From contig NZ_JHEG04000001.1 of NCBI RefSeq assembly GCF_000760695.4, positions 5,524,204 through 5,588,203 on the forward strand: a stretch of DNA of 64,000 bases, written 5' to 3'. The DNA comes from Tolypothrix bouteillei VB521301. GTDB taxonomy: Bacteria > Cyanobacteriota > Cyanobacteriia > Cyanobacteriales > Nostocaceae. How positions within the stretch are numbered: position 1 is the stretch's first letter; every line of letters begins with the position of its first letter. Of the stretch, positions 9,225-16,556 are shown one piece after another. The position numbers and the translations under genes are program-made. Under the pieces are notes generated by a model. The model saw nothing but the letters and a program-made list of their open reading frames with translations, was not told the origin of the DNA and did not search any database.

Positions 9225-9560
9225 ATGGCTCAAATCCAGTTTTCTCGAGGGATTAACGAAGATGTCATTCCAGAAATACGCTTGACAAGATCGCGCACTG
9301 GGGGTAGTGGGACGGCAACGTTTGTTTTTACAAATCCCAAAGCTTTAGAAAGTGGTAACACTGAAGAAATCACTGGTATGTACCTAATTGACGAAGAAGG
9401 AGAACTTGTGACGCGTGAAGTCAAGGGTAAATTTGTCAACGGTAAACCAGAAGCATTAGAAGCAGTGTATCTGATGAAATCTTCAGAACAATGGGATCGC
9501 TTTATGCGATTTATGGAGCGGTATGCTAAAGAGCACGGTCTGGAATTTAGCCAATCATAA
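9225..9560 (+). CDS. psb28: photosystem II assembly protein Psb28
   Basis: Psb28 binds the cytosolic face of early photosystem II complexes (RC47) and protects them during assembly; it is not part of mature PSII. The 111-residue product begins [20 protein letters not shown] and includes the blocks [17 protein letters not shown] and [15 protein letters not shown], matching Psb28 closely in length and sequence. It has no membrane segment. Downstream lies a heptamer-repeat hairpin and then moaB. Confidence 0.96.
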   Translation: MAQIQFSRGINEDVIPEIRLTRSRTGGSGTATFVFTNPKALESGNTEEITGMYLIDEEGELVTREVKGKFVNGKPEALEAVYLMKSSEQWDRFMRFMERYAKEHGLEFSQS

Positions 9561-9567
9561 AGGGTTA

Positions 9568-9645
9568 GGGGTTAGTGGTTAGTAGTTAGTGGTTAGTAGC
9601 TCTAATAAACACTAACCACCAACCACCAACCATTAGCCATTAATC
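9568..9645. repeat. STRR heptamers in inverted arrangement
   Basis: Direct TTAGTGG/TTAGTAG units at 9568-9600 are followed by complementary CTAACCACCAACCACC units. The transcript could fold into an imperfect stem after psb28 and may act as a terminator or stabiliser before moaB. Confidence 0.6.
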
Positions 9646-9655
9646 AACTTTATTT

Positions 9656-10162
9656 ATGACTCACCTTCCGCATCCAGATACCTCAAATATGAGGGTCACT
9701 TGTGCAGCTATTACTGTCAGCGATACCCGTACCCCAGAAACGGATAAAAGCGGTCAACTTATTCAGGAATTACTTCGCAACGCCAACCATAATATAGATG
9801 CTTACATAATTATCAAAGATGAACCAGCACAAATCCAAGAGCAAATAAAATTGTTGGGTCAACGCCATAATTTAGATGTTCTCCTGATTAATGGTGGAAC
9901 GGGAATCGCCCCAAGAGACACCACGTATGACGCTATCGAAAAGCTACTTGAAAAAACTTTGCCCGGATTTGGAGAAATATTTCGTTTTTTAAGTTATCAA
10001 GAAATTGGTTCGCGTGCGATCGCATCTCGGGCTGTTGCAGGTACATACCAACAAAAACTGATTTTCTCTTTACCCGGTTCCAGTAACGCTGTGCGATTGG
10101 CTATGGAAAAGTTGATATTACCAGAACTTGTTCATTTAGTAAAGCAAATTGCTAATAGCTAA
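9656..10162 (+). CDS. moaB: molybdenum cofactor biosynthesis protein MoaB
   Basis: A 168-residue MoaB/MogA-type protein, expected to adenylate molybdopterin before molybdate insertion. It shows the family start AAITVSDTRTPETDKSG, the NGGTGIAPRDTT loop that binds the pterin, the LPGFGEIFR block and SLPGSSNAV. The start at 9656 gives an 11-residue leader; an internal ATG at 9689 is the alternative. Its last codons (ANS and TAA) fall inside a run of GCTAATA heptamers, so the repeat supplies the native stop codon. No other Moa/Moe gene is adjacent. Confidence 0.95.
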   Translation: MTHLPHPDTSNMRVTCAAITVSDTRTPETDKSGQLIQELLRNANHNIDAYIIIKDEPAQIQEQIKLLGQRHNLDVLLINGGTGIAPRDTTYDAIEKLLEKTLPGFGEIFRFLSYQEIGSRAIASRAVAGTYQQKLIFSLPGSSNAVRLAMEKLILPELVHLVKQIANS

Positions 10163-10206
10163 TAGCTAATAGCTAATAGCTAATAGCTAATAGCTAATTG
10201 CTAATA
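10151..10206 (+). repeat. STRR array, eight GCTAATA heptamers overlapping the moaB stop
   Basis: Eight heptamers in register, seven of them exact GCTAATA and one GCTAATT. The first two encode the last residues and stop codon of moaB. The same heptamer occurs in the opposite orientation at 41211-41240. Confidence 0.9.
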
Positions 10207-10244
10207 GTTCTACAACTCCCTTGCCTCTAGAAGATGACCCATAG

Positions 10245-10620
10245 GTGTAGGGTGGGTAATGCCCTAATTTTTCTAAGCTGGACTCACCAGTCGCCAGGGC
10301 GCGGGAAACCCCTCCCTTGTTCGCCCTATCTCAGGAGCGAAGACGCTATATGCAAGGCACACGCTAAGCGCAAAGCGCACGCTCCGCGATGCCGCAGGCT
10401 ATGCCCGTAAGGGCTATACGGGTTCGCCAGTCCTCAGAGCGCGGGAAACCCCTCCCTTGTTCGCCAGTTGCCAGGGCGTGGGAAACCCGCCTACAGCACT
10501 GGACTCACCGCCTGCAGCGCTGGACTCACCATTAGCCATTAGCCATTAGCCCTTCGGGTTCGCCAGTCCCCTACGGCGGGAAACCCGCCTACAGGGCTGG
10601 TCTCACCATTAGCCATTAGC
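10245..10620. repeat. island of dispersed palindromic repeats (GCGGGAAACC / CGCCAGT family)
   Basis: This 375-base noncoding block between moaB and mraY holds at least four variants of one unit: TTCGCCAGT, a G/C-rich turn, GCGGGAAACC, then CCTCCCTTG or CGCCTACAGxxCTGG and CTCACC. They are interspersed with ATTAGCC heptamers. A related unit recurs at 56657-56710. No open frame here resembles a protein. The repeats are typical of mobile, non-autonomous cyanobacterial repeat families. Confidence 0.75.
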
Positions 10621-10627
10621 CAATAAA

Positions 10628-10660
10628 TAAATAACCCCCCCAGGTCGAGGAGGTTATTTA
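10628..10660 (-). terminator. rho-independent-type terminator of mraY
   Basis: The arms TAAATAACC and GGTTATTTA (10628-10636 and 10652-10660), with extra C/G pairs, frame a short loop 28 bases beyond the mraY stop. On the minus strand the stem is followed by TTTATTG. This is a good candidate terminator for mraY. Confidence 0.65.
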
Positions 10661-10688
10661 ACTGGTATCTAAGTTGTTGTTCAGCACA

Positions 10689-11795
10689 TCAAAATTGACC
10701 TATCGTTAGAGCGATAACCGCCAGAATTGCACTGATGATGTAAAACACAGCAACAACTTGTAATTCCGACCAACCAGAAAGTTCTAGGTGATGGTGTAGT
10801 GGAGCCATTTTTAAAAGACGCTTGCCTTTACCATCTGGACCTTTCGTAGCTTTGTAGTAGCTAACTTGCGCCATTACAGAAAGGGTTTCTACGAAGAAGA
10901 TGCCACTGAGAATAAACAGTCCTACTAGGCTGTTTGCCAACAAAGCGACGGCTGCTAAAGCACCTCCTAAAGCCAAGGAACCGGTGTCTCCCATAAAAAC
11001 TCGGGCTGGGTTGCGGTTGTGGACTAAAAAACCCAAACAACCACCACTTAGAGAAGCACAGAAAACCATCAATCCGGGCGAAGTTGGTGCAACTAAAGCA
11101 CCTAATGCTAATAATGCGATCGCTACCGTTCCTCCTGCCAAGCCATCAATGCCATCAGTGAGGTTGGTAGCATTGCTTTCCGCTACGAGTACAAAACCTG
11201 CTAAAGGCCAGAAGAGAAGTCCCAGAGGTATGTAAAACCCAAAAGGTAAAGCTATATTCGTAACATTATGAGCGGGATGAGAAATCAGAAGCCACACACA
11301 GAAAGCAACTGCAAATGTCACTTGTAAAATCAGTTTCATGCGGGGAGAGATGCCTTTGTTTGACTTGCGGCGGAGAATTTGCCAATCGTCAATCCAGCCA
11401 ATCAACCCATAGCTGAGTGTCAAAGCAGCAACAGCTAGTACTTCTGTAGCAAAGTTAGACCAGATACAAGCAGAAATCACTGACACGGGAACAAAGAATA
11501 TGCCCCCCATGGTGGGAGTCCCTGCTTTTTTCAAATGAGCTTGAGGACCGTCCTCGCGGATGATTTGCCCGGTTTTCAGCGCTTGTAGCAATGGAACTGC
11601 CCAGAAACCAACTGCGGCTGAAGCGACAGCACAGAAGAGTAGAGGTAAAGTCAGTGACATACCTTGCCAAGGCATTCTATTTGCTATGCCGTCAAGAATT
11701 AGCGCTGATACACCCAGTCCTACACCGAGTAGGGAGACTAAACCTATGCCATTAATGATACTTAACCCTTGGTTAGGAGATAACTTAGCGTCCAC
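10689..11795 (-). CDS. mraY: phospho-N-acetylmuramoyl-pentapeptide-transferase
   Basis: An integral membrane enzyme that transfers phospho-MurNAc-pentapeptide from UDP to undecaprenyl phosphate, forming lipid I in peptidoglycan synthesis. The 368-residue protein has about ten hydrophobic segments and the MraY signatures GTPTMGG, GWIDDW, NATNLTDGIDGLAGG, FMGDTGSLALGG and APLHHHLE. It stands outside a dcw cluster, which is usual in cyanobacteria. The start at 11795 adds an N-terminal stretch typical of cyanobacterial MraY. A terminator hairpin lies just downstream. Confidence 0.97.
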   Translation of the reverse strand: MDAKLSPNQGLSIINGIGLVSLLGVGLGVSALILDGIANRMPWQGMSLTLPLLFCAVASAAVGFWAVPLLQALKTGQIIREDGPQAHLKKAGTPTMGGIFFVPVSVISACIWSNFATEVLAVAALTLSYGLIGWIDDWQILRRKSNKGISPRMKLILQVTFAVAFCVWLLISHPAHNVTNIALPFGFYIPLGLLFWPLAGFVLVAESNATNLTDGIDGLAGGTVAIALLALGALVAPTSPGLMVFCASLSGGCLGFLVHNRNPARVFMGDTGSLALGGALAAVALLANSLVGLFILSGIFFVETLSVMAQVSYYKATKGPDGKGKRLLKMAPLHHHLELSGWSELQVVAVFYIISAILAVIALTIGQF

Positions 11796-11873
11796 GGATA
11801 TTTCCCTTCACTCCACACTTGTAAAATTAAACAAAGGATTTGGCTGTGCCAATATGTCTCAAGCTTGAATTAG

Positions 11874-12113
11874 CTATTCTTCATCTGGGACGACATCGTC
11901 ATCGTCATCATAGTCAAAATCGCTAATTCCGTCGTCAGTACTCAAAAACTCTGATATCTCTTCTTCTTCGTCCGAATAGTCGGGTTCGTGAACATCTCGC
12001 GCTATGAGACGACCGTTTGTTTGCAACCAGTCTAACAAGGAGGACTCTTGCTTTAATGGAATTACAGGAGCTCGTCTGTTGCGGGGTTCCTCACGTAGTG
12101 GTGAATTTAGCAT
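11874..12113 (-). CDS. small acidic cyanobacterial protein, probably DUF3134
   Basis: A 79-residue soluble protein. The N-terminal half contains the conserved-looking core IPLKQESSLLDWLQTNGRLIARD. The C-terminal half is extremely acidic, ending in a run of Asp and Glu (SDFDYDDDDDVVPDEE). From memory this matches the cyanobacteria-restricted DUF3134 family, whose function is unknown. It sits 78 bases upstream of mraY on the same strand, so the two could be co-transcribed. No catalytic motif or membrane segment is visible. Confidence 0.75.
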   Translation of the reverse strand: MLNSPLREEPRNRRAPVIPLKQESSLLDWLQTNGRLIARDVHEPDYSDEEEEISEFLSTDDGISDFDYDDDDDVVPDEE

Positions 12114-12329
12114 ATTTACGAAAACACTATATGGAGATGATAACTAGACACTTAGAGTCTATCACTTGATAATGCACGATTTACTTGTTAATTCAACCCC
12201 TTTTTTAGAAATCCGACAAAATTATTTCTTGAAAGGGTTAAGAGTCACAGTAAATTTGTTTTTAGTGTGATGCTATACATTGTTCATCAATATGTTCTCA
12301 ATACTGATGTTTTTGAGGTGGAATTAATT

Positions 12330-12914
12330 ATGCTAGGAAAAGCAGATCTCTTGGAAGCAATTGCTGGTAAAAATCGCGGTCTTATTGCAAACGAGCAAGA
12401 TAAACAAGCCATTTTAATTGCAATTACAAAATTAGAAGAGCTCAATCCCACACCCCGTCCAGTTGAAGCTCCCGATTTGCTGGATGGCAACTGGCGACTT
12501 GTATACACCACGAGTAGAGCTTTACTAAATATTGATAATTTACCCTTATACAAGCTCGGTCAAATTTATCAGTGTATACGCATACAAACTAACAGTGTTT
12601 ACAACATAGCTGAAGTTTATGGCTTGCCATTACTTGAAAGCATTGTCAGTGTTGCTGCAAAATTTGAGCCTGTTTCAGGTAGGCGCATCAATGTCAAATT
12701 TCAGCGATCGATTGTTGGATTACAACGTTTATTAGGTTACACTTCCCCAGAAACTTTCATCCAACAGATAGAGGCTGGCAAAAAATTTACCGCTATCGAT
12801 GTTGTGCTCAATAGCAATGAACAACAAGGGTGGTTGGATATTACCTATCTCGATAACAATTTGCGTATCGGCAGGGGCAACGAGGGTAGTGTATTTGTTT
12901 TAGTGAAAGCATAG
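12330..12914 (+). CDS. PAP/fibrillin family lipid-associated protein
   Basis: A 194-residue homologue of plastid lipid-associated proteins (PAP/fibrillin), which bind lipids or prenylquinones at thylakoids and plastoglobules. Conserved features are LLDGNWRLVYTTSRALLNID in the first third, and the C-terminal ITYLDNNLRIGRGNEGSVFVL that closes the lipocalin-like barrel. I chose the ATG at 12330 because GAGGTGG precedes it closely and it gives the normal N-terminus MLGKADLLEAI. The longer frame from 12267 adds 21 unsupported residues. No neighbour shares its strand closely. The exact ligand is unknown. Confidence 0.88.
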   Translation: MLGKADLLEAIAGKNRGLIANEQDKQAILIAITKLEELNPTPRPVEAPDLLDGNWRLVYTTSRALLNIDNLPLYKLGQIYQCIRIQTNSVYNIAEVYGLPLLESIVSVAAKFEPVSGRRINVKFQRSIVGLQRLLGYTSPETFIQQIEAGKKFTAIDVVLNSNEQQGWLDITYLDNNLRIGRGNEGSVFVLVKA

Positions 12915-13623
12915 GAACTTCCAAAAATAAAGTGTTTGCGACCATCGAAAATACGCGATCCCGAAGACGTTGTCAAGGAGGGTCTCACCCATTTCATCCT
13001 GGGGACGCAGAGATTAGTCGGTACAATTACGGTGATAGGACAAATGGTAGAGCGCGATCGGCAATGCGTTGTGAAGTTAGCGTTGTGTAGAGAAAACTTA
13101 GAGTGGCGGATTCCGCCGTTAGCATAAGCTCCTCGCCCAAACTGAGTTCCCAACTTCCGAAAGTTCCTCTGAATTCCATAACTGGTGTTGCGATTTTACC
13201 TATATCCCGCTACCACCGTTAAGTATCAGGAGAAATCATTTCGTGACGTTCCTTGGGTGTGATTGCCCCTAGTGTTTTTGTCCAAATGCTTTAAACGATA
13301 GATGGCTTTAAGCTAACCCTGTAGACGAAAACCAATCAAAAAAGTTTCTTGGGCGTTGCGACTTCCTATCAAGCAGTCCACAACTACGTTATAGAAATCC
13401 ACACACAACGTCTGCCAATCTGGATAAAAATTTTTTTTGTTAGCCAGATGGGGAGATGGGGGAGATGGGGGAGTGGGGAGAAGAACGGATCGCGAATAGC
13501 TCATCCTCAATCCTCAATAGACAAATAACTTAACAAAACGCCTGCAAACGACCTTAAACCTGTAGAGTGAAATCAATTAGCCTAATTTAGATTGGCGATT
13601 GATAACTAAAAGGGAAGAAACTC
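12915..13623. other. intergenic region upstream of psaE
   Basis: About 700 bases without a supported gene. Open frames exist on both strands at 12936-13153 but show no family features and overlap each other. At 13441-13475 there is a GGGGAGAT-type low-complexity tract. The psaE promoter is expected in the last 150 bases, but no clear consensus was found. A ribosome-binding AAGGGAAG sits just before the psaE ATG. Confidence 0.5.
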
Positions 13624-13836
13624 ATGGTTCAACGTGGTTCTAAAGTTCGTATTCTCCGCCGCGAATCCTTCTGGTATCAAGATACAGGAACCGTGGCATC
13701 TGTTGACCAAAGCGGTATCAAGTACCCGGTCATCGTCCGTTTTAACAACGTAAATTACGCTGGCATCAACACTAACAACTTTGCTGAAGAAGAATTACTT
13801 GAGGTCGAAGCTCCTAAGGCTAAGGCGAAAAAGTAA
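13624..13836 (+). CDS. psaE: photosystem I subunit IV (PsaE)
   Basis: A stromal/cytosolic-side extrinsic subunit of photosystem I that stabilises ferredoxin and flavodoxin docking and supports cyclic electron flow. The 70-residue protein begins [19 protein letters not shown] after Met and contains [24 protein letters not shown] and TNNFAEEEL, the SH3-like PsaE fold. A short Ala/Lys tail ends it. AAGGGAAG before the ATG is a good ribosome binding site. It is monocistronic as far as can be seen, followed by a purine/pyrimidine inverted repeat and mutM. Confidence 0.98.
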   Translation: MVQRGSKVRILRRESFWYQDTGTVASVDQSGIKYPVIVRFNNVNYAGINTNNFAEEELLEVEAPKAKAKK

Positions 13837-13857
13837 CAGCTACTTGCCAGCTATGAT

Positions 13858-13965
13858 GGGGTAAAGGGGGACAAGGGGACAAGGTGGACAAGGAAGACAA
13901 GGAGAAAATTTCTACTTTGTCTACCCCCTCTCCCTTGTCTCTCTTTTCTCCCTCTACCCCTTCCC
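13858..13965. repeat. purine-rich then pyrimidine-rich imperfect inverted repeat
   Basis: GGGACAAGG-type units at 13864-13906 are followed by TTGTCTACCCCC / CCCTTGTCTC units to about 13965. The two halves can pair into one long imperfect hairpin between psaE and mutM. It could terminate psaE transcription, but it also resembles generic low-complexity repeats elsewhere in the window. Confidence 0.55.
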
Positions 13966-13993
13966 CCTGCTCTCCTTAAGGCTTACCAAACAG

Positions 13994-14866
13994 ATGCCCG
14001 AATTGCCTGAAGTTGAAACAGTCCGACGGGGCTTAAATCAATTGACTCTAAACCAAAAAATAACGGGTGGAGATGTGCTCCTTCATAAGACAATTGCTTA
14101 CCCGTTCTCAGCAGAAGAATTTTTAACGGCAATTCAAGACAGTACGATCGCAACTTGGCATCGTCGCGGGAAATACTTACTAGCGGAACTCACCTGCTCC
14201 AGAAGGGACAAAGAAGAAAATTCTACTACCTCTTCTCCTGGCTGGCTGGGAGTCCATTTACGAATGACCGGTCAGCTATTGTGGCTGCATCGAGATGAAC
14301 CATTGCACAAGCACGCAAGAGTCAGATTGTTTTTTCAGGGCGATCGCGAACTGCGTTTTGTAGACCAGCGTACCTTTGGTCAAATGTGGTGGGTACCTCC
14401 AGGTCAAGCACCAGAAAGCATCATCACTGGTTTAGCAAAACTAGCAATAGACCCCTTTTCTCCTGACTTTACTGTAGATTATCTAGCAGGCAAACTCAAA
14501 AATCGTCACCGCCCCATCAAAACAGCACTCCTCGATCAATCAGTCGTCGCAGGGCTAGGTAACATCTACGCAGATGAAGCTTTATTTTCCAGTCGAATAC
14601 TTCCAGACACCTTATGTACGGATTTGCAGCGAGAGCAAATCGAACAGTTGCGCTTGTGCATCATTCAAGTCTTAGAAACCAGTATTGAAGCAGGTGGTAC
14701 AACTTTTAGTAACTTCCTAAATGTCAAAGGCATTAACGGTAACTACGGTGGTGTTGCGTGGGTATACAACCGCACTGGAGAGCCTTGTCGGGTTTGCGGT
14801 ACTGCAATTCTACGGACAAGATTAGCTGGTCGTTCAAGTCATTATTGTTCCTACTGTCAAAAATAA
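13994..14866 (+). CDS. mutM: formamidopyrimidine-DNA glycosylase
   Basis: Base-excision repair enzyme that removes 8-oxoguanine and formamidopyrimidines and nicks the abasic site. The 290-residue protein has the catalytic N-terminus MPELPEVETVRRGL (Pro2 nucleophile, Glu3), HLRMTGQLLW with the conserved Lys-equivalent region, NIYADEALF in the helix-two-turn-helix, and a C-terminal zinc finger with CRVC and CSYC pairs. The start at 13994 is fixed because the catalytic Pro must follow Met. It follows psaE by about 160 bases on the same strand. Confidence 0.97.
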   Translation: MPELPEVETVRRGLNQLTLNQKITGGDVLLHKTIAYPFSAEEFLTAIQDSTIATWHRRGKYLLAELTCSRRDKEENSTTSSPGWLGVHLRMTGQLLWLHRDEPLHKHARVRLFFQGDRELRFVDQRTFGQMWWVPPGQAPESIITGLAKLAIDPFSPDFTVDYLAGKLKNRHRPIKTALLDQSVVAGLGNIYADEALFSSRILPDTLCTDLQREQIEQLRLCIIQVLETSIEAGGTTFSNFLNVKGINGNYGGVAWVYNRTGEPCRVCGTAILRTRLAGRSSHYCSYCQK

Positions 14867-15269
14867 TTCCAACTTGAAACAAGAATGCGACAGGTCGTTG
14901 GGTGAAATTGAGCCACAGCAAGGTTTTCTCAATGCAAAATCTCAAATCAAAACTCCAACACAGCTTTCTCAATCCAAGATCCGAAATCTAAAATCCAAAA
15001 CCCTATAAGTTATTCAAAATTCAAAATTTCAGATATTGCAATCCAATTGCCAGCAACTTAATGTATAAAAATTAAAAGTACACTCAACCAATACCATGTA
15101 ACCAAAAATCTCAAAATCTCGATAAATGACGAAGATTGCAGATAATTCTTGAAATTTATCTGCGTACATCTGCGACAGTTTGCAGTTTAAATTTTATCTT
15201 TACAGAATAAAAACTAGGCACGAGTTAAAATCCTTAATAAAACAGTGTACAAACTCAAGAGGATTCCTC
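14867..15269. other. intergenic region upstream of ndhO
   Basis: About 400 AT-rich bases. The left part carries degenerate AAATCTCAAATC / AAATCCAAAATC repeats (14935-15030). The rest shows no gene, tRNA or clear hairpin. The ndhO promoter should lie toward the right end. Confidence 0.5.
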
Positions 15270-15485
15270 ATGGCTGTCAAAAAAGGAGACATGGTTCGTG
15301 CTGTCCGCGAAAAATTGGAAAACAGTTTAGAAGCACAAGCCAGTGACACGCGCTTTCCTTCCTACTTATTTGAAACCAAGGGAGAAGTCGTCGATCTCAA
15401 AGGTGACTATGCCTTGGTGAAATTTGGGAAAGTGCCAACACCCAACATTTGGTTGCGTCTGGATCAACTTGAGGACTTTAAGTAA
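15270..15485 (+). CDS. ndhO: NAD(P)H-quinone oxidoreductase subunit O
   Basis: A small peripheral subunit specific to the photosynthetic NDH-1 complex of cyanobacteria and chloroplasts, acting in cyclic electron flow and respiration at the thylakoid. The 71-residue protein begins [19 protein letters not shown] and contains [14 protein letters not shown] and a C-terminal [11 protein letters not shown], which match NdhO. I chose the ATG at 15270 because AAGAGGA precedes it and it gives the canonical start. The open frame extends 30 codons further upstream without support. Confidence 0.96.
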   Translation: MAVKKGDMVRAVREKLENSLEAQASDTRFPSYLFETKGEVVDLKGDYALVKFGKVPTPNIWLRLDQLEDFK

Positions 15486-15499
15486 AGCTATCAGCATCA

Positions 15500-15522
15500 G
15501 CTAGCAGTACATCACTGCTAGC
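15500..15522 (+). terminator. hairpin after ndhO
   Basis: The perfect 9-bp arms GCTAGCAGT and ACTGCTAGC surround a five-base loop, 15 bases after the ndhO stop. No U-run follows, so termination is plausible but unproven. Confidence 0.5.
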
Positions 15523-15569
15523 TCGTTGCTGGTGGCTGTGCATCAACCACTAGCAAAAATACCTTAACT

Positions 15570-16553
15570 ATGATGAGCAATTCCCCTTCCTTCTCAAAGA
15601 TATGTTGTTCGCCTCGCGTCACCGTTATCGGTGCAGGTAAAGTTGGGAGTACCCTAGCCCAACGTATTGCAGAAAAAAATCTGGCAGATGTTGTCTTGCT
15701 AGATATCGTCTCAGGAATGCCTCAAGGATTAGCACTAGATTTGATGGAGGCAAGGGGAATTGAACTCCACAACCGACAGATTATTGGCACAAATGACTAT
15801 GCCGATACTGCTGAGTCTGATGTTGTTGTTATCACGGCAGGTTTTCCCCGCAAACCGGGTATGACTCGAGATGACTTGTTGCTAACAAATGCGAAGATTG
15901 TCGTGGAAGCAGCTCAAAAAGCACTTGTGTACTCTCCCCACGCAATATACATAGTTGTGACAAATCCCTTAGATGTGATGGCTTATTTGGCATGGCAAGC
16001 AACTGGATTGCCCCGCGATCGCATTTTGGGTATGGCTGGTATCTTAGATTCATCTCGCTTTCAAGCCTTCATTGCTATGGAGTTAGGTGTTTGTCAGCAA
16101 GATGTCAAAGCAATGGTTTTGGGGAGTCATGGGGACTTGATGGTTCCTTTTCCCCGTTACTCTACCGTCAACGGCATTCCTATTACAGAATTGTTAGATA
16201 CAGATACAATTAGACGGTTGGTAGAACGAACCCGTAACGGTGGTGCGGAAATTGTCCAACTCATGCAAACAGGTGGAGCTTTTTTTGCGCCAGCTTCTTC
16301 TACCAGCATCATGATCGAATCAATACTGCTCAATCAATCGCGCTTGTTACCAGCTGCGGCATATCTTGAGGGCGAATATAGTTTAAAAGATATTTTTATT
16401 GGCGTTCCCTGTCGCTTGGGGCGTAATGGGCTTGAAAGCATCGTAGAGCTGCACTTGACTGATGAAGAAATCAGCGCTTTACACGCTTCCGCACAAGCTG
16501 TACGCAAACAAATTGATAGAGCACAAGAGATCTTTGCTGGCGTGAGGAGATAA
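15570..16553 (+). CDS. mdh: malate dehydrogenase (LDH-like type)
   Basis: NAD-dependent oxidation of malate to oxaloacetate, cytosolic. The 327-residue protein has a Rossmann start VTVIGAGKVGSTLAQRI, substrate-binding AGFPRKPGMTRDDLL (the Arg pattern typical of malate rather than lactate), VTNPLDVMAYL, GMAGILDSSRF and the catalytic His in GSHGDLMVP. Length and motifs fit the bacterial LDH-like MDH family. Two adjacent Met codons open the frame, and either may be used. It converges on the ABC exporter gene with only three bases between the two stop codons. Confidence 0.93.
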   Translation: MMSNSPSFSKICCSPRVTVIGAGKVGSTLAQRIAEKNLADVVLLDIVSGMPQGLALDLMEARGIELHNRQIIGTNDYADTAESDVVVITAGFPRKPGMTRDDLLLTNAKIVVEAAQKALVYSPHAIYIVVTNPLDVMAYLAWQATGLPRDRILGMAGILDSSRFQAFIAMELGVCQQDVKAMVLGSHGDLMVPFPRYSTVNGIPITELLDTDTIRRLVERTRNGGAEIVQLMQTGGAFFAPASSTSIMIESILLNQSRLLPAAAYLEGEYSLKDIFIGVPCRLGRNGLESIVELHLTDEEISALHASAQAVRKQIDRAQEIFAGVRR

Positions 16554-16556
16554 GGG

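Noticed and set aside
12845..13153. Overlapping open frames on both strands between the fibrillin gene and psaE
   Set aside because: The frames contradict each other, the minus frame overlaps the fibrillin gene end, and neither shows a family motif or ribosome site.
13313..13510. 65-codon minus-strand frame before psaE
   Set aside because: It is translated through a GGGGAGAT low-complexity tract and has no domain.
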